Source: Gnetum montanum
Taxonomy: Eukaryota; Streptophyta; Gnetopsida; Gnetales; Gnetaceae
DNA: 64,000 nucleotides
Assembly: GCA_015680685.1 (NCBI GenBank)
Contig: MNCI01022190.1
Coordinates: forward strand, 1 to 64,000
Reading direction: 5' to 3'
Every line of letters starts with the position of its first letter. Positions within the stretch are counted from its first letter, which is position 1. Both the position numbers and the translations under genes were made by a program. Positions 57,856 to 64,000 of this stretch are shown in pieces. The notes under the pieces were generated by a model. That model saw only the letters and a list, made by a program, of their open reading frames with translations. It was not told the DNA's origin and made no database searches.

Positions 57856-58728
57856 TAATGAGTGGCAAGGTACCCCTATGTCCAACCATATGAATCACAA
57901 AGTGTTCACATGCGACTAGGTTGAATTTTGCAAACTTTTTCATTTCTAGTGCACTAGTACTTAGGAAGTGAATCTATCCTTAAGGTCAATTATTGTCCTC
58001 CCAATTACATTTGTGATATACATTGGTATGGTTAAGTATAACTAAGGCATCCAATTTTTATCATTTTGTATTTTATATTTTGATGCTCAAAATGTAGATA
58101 AAAGAAGTTTAATTAATTAATCTAAATTACTAATTAACTAATCATTTAACTAATCCTAACATAAGTATATGTTCCCACTTTTGTACACATCCAAAACCCA
58201 CATATCCACTACTGGGTGACCAAATGCTATGGTACTAGGTGTCCCAAGCGATAACGCTACTAGGATTACCAAGCGAATACATGTTACCCTCAAAGTGATC
58301 ATACTTATTTGTGTAATCTATCTTGCTTAATTGTCTCATTAATGTAATAACTAGAAAATATTTGATAACTAATTAAAAACATTTAATAAATAATTAAATA
58401 CATAAATAAATAGCTAGTCTATGCAAAGTGCTGCAAGGTTTATCAGAAAGCTCATCTTTATTGCTGGATACAGTATCGTGCTCAAGTACAATAATGCTCG
58501 AATAAAGATTCGTACACTCAATGACTCCTGCTATGGGCACTTAGGGAAAAATTTCTAACTTTCAAATAGAAAAAAAATGCAAGATCCTTTCTACTAATAA
58601 AATCTTGATTCCCCATAAATGTGGTTGGTAGGTGCATATTTATAGACAATGGATAAACACTACATCAACGAGGCCTCGTCGATGCAGGGTGAGATGCATC
58701 AATGTACCTAACCGATGATGACTCAGCA
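57856..58728 (-). mobile_element. 3' LTR of element P4
   Basis: Minus-strand LTR, start TGCTGAGTCATCATC at 58728, end CCACTCATTA at 57856, 873 bp, with the same P-family blocks and a TATAAATATGC box. Tract GTTGTGGGGGTA precedes it. Its 3' end abuts the ATG region of the P3 3' ORF, so P4 probably inserted into P3. The other junction lies outside the window. Confidence 0.75.
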
Positions 58729-58949
58729 TACCCCCACAACTAAATAAAAACTTGTTCTTGAGTTCTTTTACAAAATTGAAAAGGTATGGGATAATTAATT
58801 AACTTTTCTTTCAACAAAACAAACTTGACTAACTTAACAAAAAATGGAGTGCCTAGGTGTACAGATCAACACATTACAAAAAATGGTGGTGTTTAGGACA
58901 CAAAATTGAACATGACACAACTCTTCAAAAATTGGACAAAAAATTCCTT

Positions 58950-61826
58950 GATGATGTGAAGCTTCTTGGAGAAGATCAAATGATCCCAGGCAATGGTGGT
59001 TCTTAAGGCTCCAAGGGACCTTCACTGGCTTCATGCACCGGTGGTGGTTAAGGCGGTTGTGGTTGTCCTACTACTACAACAACTTTAGGTGGGAGGTGGA
59101 AAGCATCTAGCAGTGCTTTCATTTTCTCCTCCTTACTTCTAGAATCATGCACCATCCATGCAACTTTCCCAATGTGGATTGGAATGGGCACATCCCAAGG
59201 ACACAGGATCACTAGAAACAACTGCTTAACATTGATGAACTAGGTAACAAACTATTTGCATTTAATGTCAAATGCTTGCACTATGTTCTTCAGCTCCTAG
59301 TAGTCATTCATCCATCTGGCTAGGTCCTTAGTGATGGATTGTTGATCTGTGAATCACCCTTTGAGAACTTCAAGTTCAATGTTAGCAGTCTCAAGCTTTT
59401 GCTTGATGTCATTGTGGTGTTTGAACTCGGCCCCGTATAGTAGATATGAGCTAGCCACTTGCTTCTCCAATTCTAACTACAATTTTCTAGCCATCAGAAT
59501 TTCCATGTTTGCGTAATGGAGATTGGCCAACTCCATATACTGTATCATTTCTTTGATCTACAACTCTTTCAAGTAGATCTTCACTTTGTTGTAGGCATTA
59601 ATCCCATCAAGAATGGGCTGCCACATCTCTCTTCCTTACTAGAGTTATTGAAGGGCTTCATTCATTTTAGCCTTTTCCATCTAGATTTCTTTTTCATTAA
59701 TTTCCTTTTGCAATCCAACCTAGTCCCTGTAATGATTTTTCACTTTCTCAAATTTGACAGTCTTCCAAGTGGCGATTTCAATGGTAGACTTTTGTCACAA
59801 GGTGTTTACCTCCTCCATTAATAGATTGTAGTTCTCTGAAACCAATTTCCTCAGTTCAGTGTTGACTCTGATAAGATACTCTTTCTGTTGATGAATGAAT
59901 TCTTGCATTTGATCTCTCTAAGCATCAACATTTTGCAGGCAATGATTTTTTATGATTAATGCTTCATTTTCTTGGTGCATCTAATTCAAGTCCCTTTTGA
60001 TTGAGCGCATTTTAGCTTCTACCATGAACTATTTGAAGATGGCCATTACTACTTCCTCCTCAACTTTTTGAAATCATTCTTAAAGTTCTTTTATAACTTC
60101 ATCTCTTGTCATTGTTGGGCTAAGGATTTCTTGTTCTACAAGCTGGGCACGAAGTTTAGCAACCCTCACAGCCAAGCATTGATTTTTCTCTTTGACTTTT
60201 TTTAGTTGCCCCTCCAAAATGATGTATCTACCCCTTGGATTCAATAGCTCCAATTGCATTACAATGATGTTCTTCAGAAGATCAAAGGTATCCATATTTG
60301 GTTGCTCAATTCCTACCAGTTATTCCAATAGTTGTTCATGCTAAGTTATATTCAATTTTTTGTTGATTATGCCTATAGATGTATGCACATCTTGGAGTGT
60401 AGATATGTCTAGTACAGATGTTGTGGGTGCATTCAGTGCTTTAGCTACATAGTTAGCTAACCACTTCTATCATTTTTTCCTACGCTTGGTGCTACATCAC
60501 CAAGACAGTTGCCTCTTCACCTTCCTCCAACCTCACCGAGAAAGTGGCAACATTCTTAGATATTTATGGGAATAAATGATGTGTTGCTAGTGACACCGTC
60601 ACCTCCTGAGCGTTGGGATCTAACTTCAAAAGTAGATATGTTCTTTAGGTAGAGAAAATGGAACCACCCCTCTCCGTCTAGAAAATTGTTCGGGTCACCT
60701 CATTAAGGTAACTCATTGCTGGCTAATACATAGATGGATCTTCCCCACTCATTCCTGCTTGCTACTCCTATTTGCTCAAGAGCTACTCTTGGTTTTGTTG
60801 TAGATGCTCAAGGACTGTGTGGGTCTCTGGTGTTGTCTCTTCAGTGGGTGGTGGTGGTGGTAGCTTCTCTTCTTAAATAGTTGCTGGCATTTTATCTTTT
60901 ATGATTTCTTCCCATGAGGCCAAGGGAGCATGCTTGGCATTTATTTGAATAGCAAACAATACCTACCCTCTTGCAAAGTTTCTTGATAAGGCATGGAAAG
61001 GCCATGGTCTTCCTTTCACATTCATTCTCCTTGAAATGCTTCTTGATCTTCAAATAAATCAGGTGTGAAAGCTTAATGGGAAATTTCCTACTTAGAGCAC
61101 TATATGCTTAAGTGGAGAAGGTAGTCACCTTGCTTGACCTCACTATTGGATTGAGGTGATAGACTGAAATCTTGAAATAAATCTACTCCGCCGTTGTGAG
61201 TGCACCATACTCCTTATGGTTCACCTCATAGAATCATTGGGTTCACTACCTTTTTACCTTAGGATCACCTTTTTTTTATATCTCTACCAACTGTGTTCCA
61301 ATGTCTAGCAACCCTAGTGCCTATGCAATGGCCTCTACTAAGTAGGACACTTGAATGTCCTTGATTTTTACAATGGACCCTAGCCTTTGATTATTCCAAA
61401 AGAGATAGGTCTCTCCCATGTACCACTCCCCACTAGATGTGATAACTAGCCACATGGGAGAGGCTTGCAATTGTGTCTTGACATCTTCTAAATCTTTCTC
61501 CAAAAATGGAATGAAGTTTATCTCTAAAGAACTGATCTTTAGATCTCTTGGGACTTGATGATGTCTAGGTAGGCTTGAGTCAAAGTGACCTCAAGCCTTG
61601 GCATAGGTCCAGGCGCTTCTCCTCATTGAGATTGCTCTGTAGGCACTTCTTCATCTAGAATTTGTTGAATAGATTCCACTTTGGACTCCTCACAAAGAGA
61701 TCCCATTGCATGGGTTGCCTCTTGTTGTTCTTGGCCTTGTTCTTGTTGGCCACTTATAGCTCTAGGTTTCTTCTCCCTTGATTATGAGGGTTCTCCTTCT
61801 TGTAGATGTTTTTGTTTAGGTGCCAT
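58950..61826 (-). pseudogene. 3' ORF of element P4 (between pol and LTR, sense strand)
   Basis: Homologue of the ORF at 55230-57854 along its whole length, from ATG at 61826 (MAPKQKHLQEGEPS). Shared blocks are EATHAMGSLCEESKVESIQQ, SPMWLVITSSGEWYMGETYL, IKDIQVSYLVEAIA, FKENECERKTMAFPCLIKKL, the coiled-coil part (VAKLRAQLVEQE near 60150) and the Pro-rich end. Stops and frameshifts are common. Two independent copies, each followed by its own tract and LTR, show that the ORF belongs to the element family and is not a chance insertion. Confidence 0.5.
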
Positions 61827-61829
61827 CTG

Positions 61830-63890
61830 TAATCACAATAGAACCATGGATTAGCAATCATTGTGTAACCTTAAAAAAATTGGGATACCTTAATTCTTAA
61901 TGGTAGTTACACTTGGCTAAGTTGTGATTATGGTTAATTTAATTAACTCAATTATTATTTCTATTTATGTTTTATCATTGATAAATCATCTCGGAGATTG
62001 TTGGAAGGGTTAACTTGGAAAAAGTTGATGTTTATATATGATTAAGGTTACTAACCTTTGGGGGAGTTAGTAAAAAATTTTCAAAAATCGCATCAAAAAC
62101 CTTTGGTAAGTGTAGGATCAAAAAACAGAGTGATTTGGACAAACAATTTGAAAATTATGGACTCTGTAAGGTTTTGGGCTCTGAAAAATTACAAAAATTC
62201 CCCATGTGTTATGAGAAAATTGCAAAAAATTCAAAAATGTCTAGTGGTATATATAGTATTTTTGAACTACGTTGATGAGGCCTTGTCAATGTAGCTATTA
62301 ACCACCATTGACTTCTATTGACTTTGATTAAATTTTCAAAATACAAGGAATTTTTTGATGAAATTAGGATCAAATGAAAGCTTAGAAGACCAAGAACAGT
62401 ATGAAATCATGAGAAGAGGGGGTTGAAGCTTATAAATTTTTAAAAATGAAGAAAAATTAATTTACTGAATGAATGCAATAAAATATTAAGGAGTACTAAG
62501 TGGTTTACACAATGAAAAAGACGAAATATAAGATTGTAACAATGTCAAAGGTAAGGAACCTTAGCTAATCAAGCCAAAAGCTATGCAAGTGGGTCCTACC
62601 CATAGTAGGCTCATGCCCTTTTTTTCCCTTGCATAACCTCAACTAAGGAGTTTGTGGACCCCATAGTTGATTTAATGATCATGATAAGTTAAGGACCAAC
62701 CTAAAATAATTCACTTAAGAATCCCAACACATCAGACTAAGACATAGAGCATAACATAGAATCCGATAGTGAGGTGAGTTATGGTAGCATGAATGGATGA
62801 TAGAGAAGGTGGAATGGAGTTCCAAATTGAGGTCATAAGAATTCCCTTGTGGGATTGTGATTAAAATGACTCGAGAAGTTCCATGCTTAATCTAGACCAA
62901 AGAAATATGCTTTTAGTGACTTCACATCACCAATCTAAGACTAATCCATCCACTCAAGACACAAGAGTGTCCTCACAAGACAACCACCATTTCACAAATA
63001 AGATAGAGAAGTAGGAAGAGAGAGAGAGAGGGACTTAGTTAGAGGGGACCTTCAAGCATAGGTGTATGTCTTTTGAGTTCCATAACCAGTGCTTGTAGTT
63101 CTTTTATTTGTTCAAGAGGTGTGTTTTGAATTCCCGTTGTTTTTTTTTCTTTTGAAATGGGAACCACACCATGTGAGGACTTATTCATGTTAAAGGAGTG
63201 TTCTTTAAATTCCCATCACTTTTTTTGAATGATGGGAACAACACCATGCAACAATGTTATTTGTCTTCCTATCATTGGGTGGTATGGAACAGTAAGTAGT
63301 CCATGAAAAAAACACTCAAGCACTCAAGCAAAAAGAAGAGTACAAAGAGTATTGAGTCCCCTTGAAGTCACACCATTTACAAACCTTTGGATCCTTCCTA
63401 ATTCCAAAACTACCAAGGTCACTAATTGATTAGAAGTTTCTTTAATGAAAAAGGGACCTCAAATTCCCAAAACATGGAAAACCATAGAGCTCATTGGATG
63501 GGTGGATGACATGGACTCACTACCTATTCCATGAAAAACAAACTATGTCGAAGTCATCAGACATTAGAATTTAAAAATGAAAACTAGACATTGACAATCA
63601 CACATTAAGCACAAACCATCATTAGTAAACAACAACAAAAACATTGTGTTGTATAATAATAAAGCAAATTTATTAGCAAAAATGAGAAAATATCACACTT
63701 AATCAAAAGAAATAAAAGAAATAAAATAAAGTAAAATATATAAGAAAGTGTAAAATAATTAATAAAGTTTAAAGATACTAAAGATGGTGTAAAATTTAGA
63801 AAAATTTGTAAAATCAAAAACATGAAAAACAAAAAAGGTAGAAAAACTGAGATGCCATGGTAATGATCAGCATGGATGACCATCTCCCCC
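61830..63890 (-). other. Non-coding region between pol and 3' ORF of P4
   Basis: Aligns on the minus strand with 40030-41500 of P1 (shared GTGACTTCAAGGGGA and GCATGAGCCTACT words). AT-rich, no coding sense. A short GA repeat lies at 63017-63029. The hydrophobic frame at 63605-63940 comes from T-rich sequence. Confidence 0.5.
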
Positions 63891-64000
63891 ATGACTGAGT
63901 TGGAAGGAGGAGATCCAAAAAATAGAATGTGGGTGTCCATTAGTTGAGGCGGTATTTACATTGGCCAATCTTGGTTCTAGGAAAGGTTTAATTTATTGGA
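63891..64000 (-). pseudogene. End of pol of element P4 (runs off right edge)
   Basis: The minus strand matches the last codons of P1 pol and the sequence after it: GATCTCCTCCTTCCAACTCA, then GTCATGGGGGAGATGG. Only the C-terminal tail is inside the window, so the state of P4 pol is unknown. Confidence 0.5.

Noticed and set aside
63605-63940. Hydrophobic minus-strand frame of 111 codons
   Set aside because: Phe/Leu content comes from A-rich plus strand; it overlaps the non-coding region after P4 pol.

Overview
The window looks like intergenic DNA from a large, repeat-rich plant nuclear genome; a gymnosperm such as a conifer is my best guess, from repeat style only. No intact host gene was recognised. 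Nearly everything that can be explained belongs to nested, decayed Ty3/gypsy LTR retrotransposons of four families, called G, T, M and P here. Many stops sit where glutamine, arginine or tryptophan is expected, as left by deamination of methylated CpG and CHG sites.

Layout. (1) 1-1867, minus strand: 5' end of a GC-rich element G (LTR 798-1867, primer binding site, GCGTA-rich leader, start of gag running off the left edge). A second, more decayed G-type LTR lies at 1875-3007. (2) 3008-26267: two diverged copies, T1 and T2, of a Tat-like element in direct tandem, with one LTR between them (12158-13991) and one at the end (25390-26267). Each has a plus-strand pol (RT, RNase H, second RNase H, integrase) at 6885-10351 and 20202-23671. 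Head-to-head with pol, each carries an antisense intron-containing gene with its own TATA box (6080 down to 3008, truncated; 19377 down to 14761, complete). Arrays of a short stem-loop motif lie between the two genes and again just after pol. (3) 26268-30717: unassigned AT-rich DNA and a minus-strand pseudogene with a Ulp1-like (C48) protease domain. (4) 30718-53981: an old minus-strand element M (LTRs 52686-53981 and 30718-32041) with gag and protease but no visible reverse transcriptase. It is interrupted by a complete plus-strand element P1 (32900-43302, target duplication AAAGT) and a solo P-type LTR (43984-45040, duplication GTAAT), and it holds a GC-rich gene-like fragment near 45.6-46.5 kb. 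(5) 54087-64000, minus strand: 3' halves of two more P elements, P3 and P4, each with a large sense-strand ORF between pol and the 3' LTR; P4 abuts the start of that ORF in P3.

The least expected things are the antisense, spliced, TATA-driven gene kept at the same position in both T copies, and the stem-loop repeats whose two arms vary together. Both are direct observations from comparing copies inside the window; their function is unknown. All coordinates were read by eye, so boundaries may be off by a few bases.
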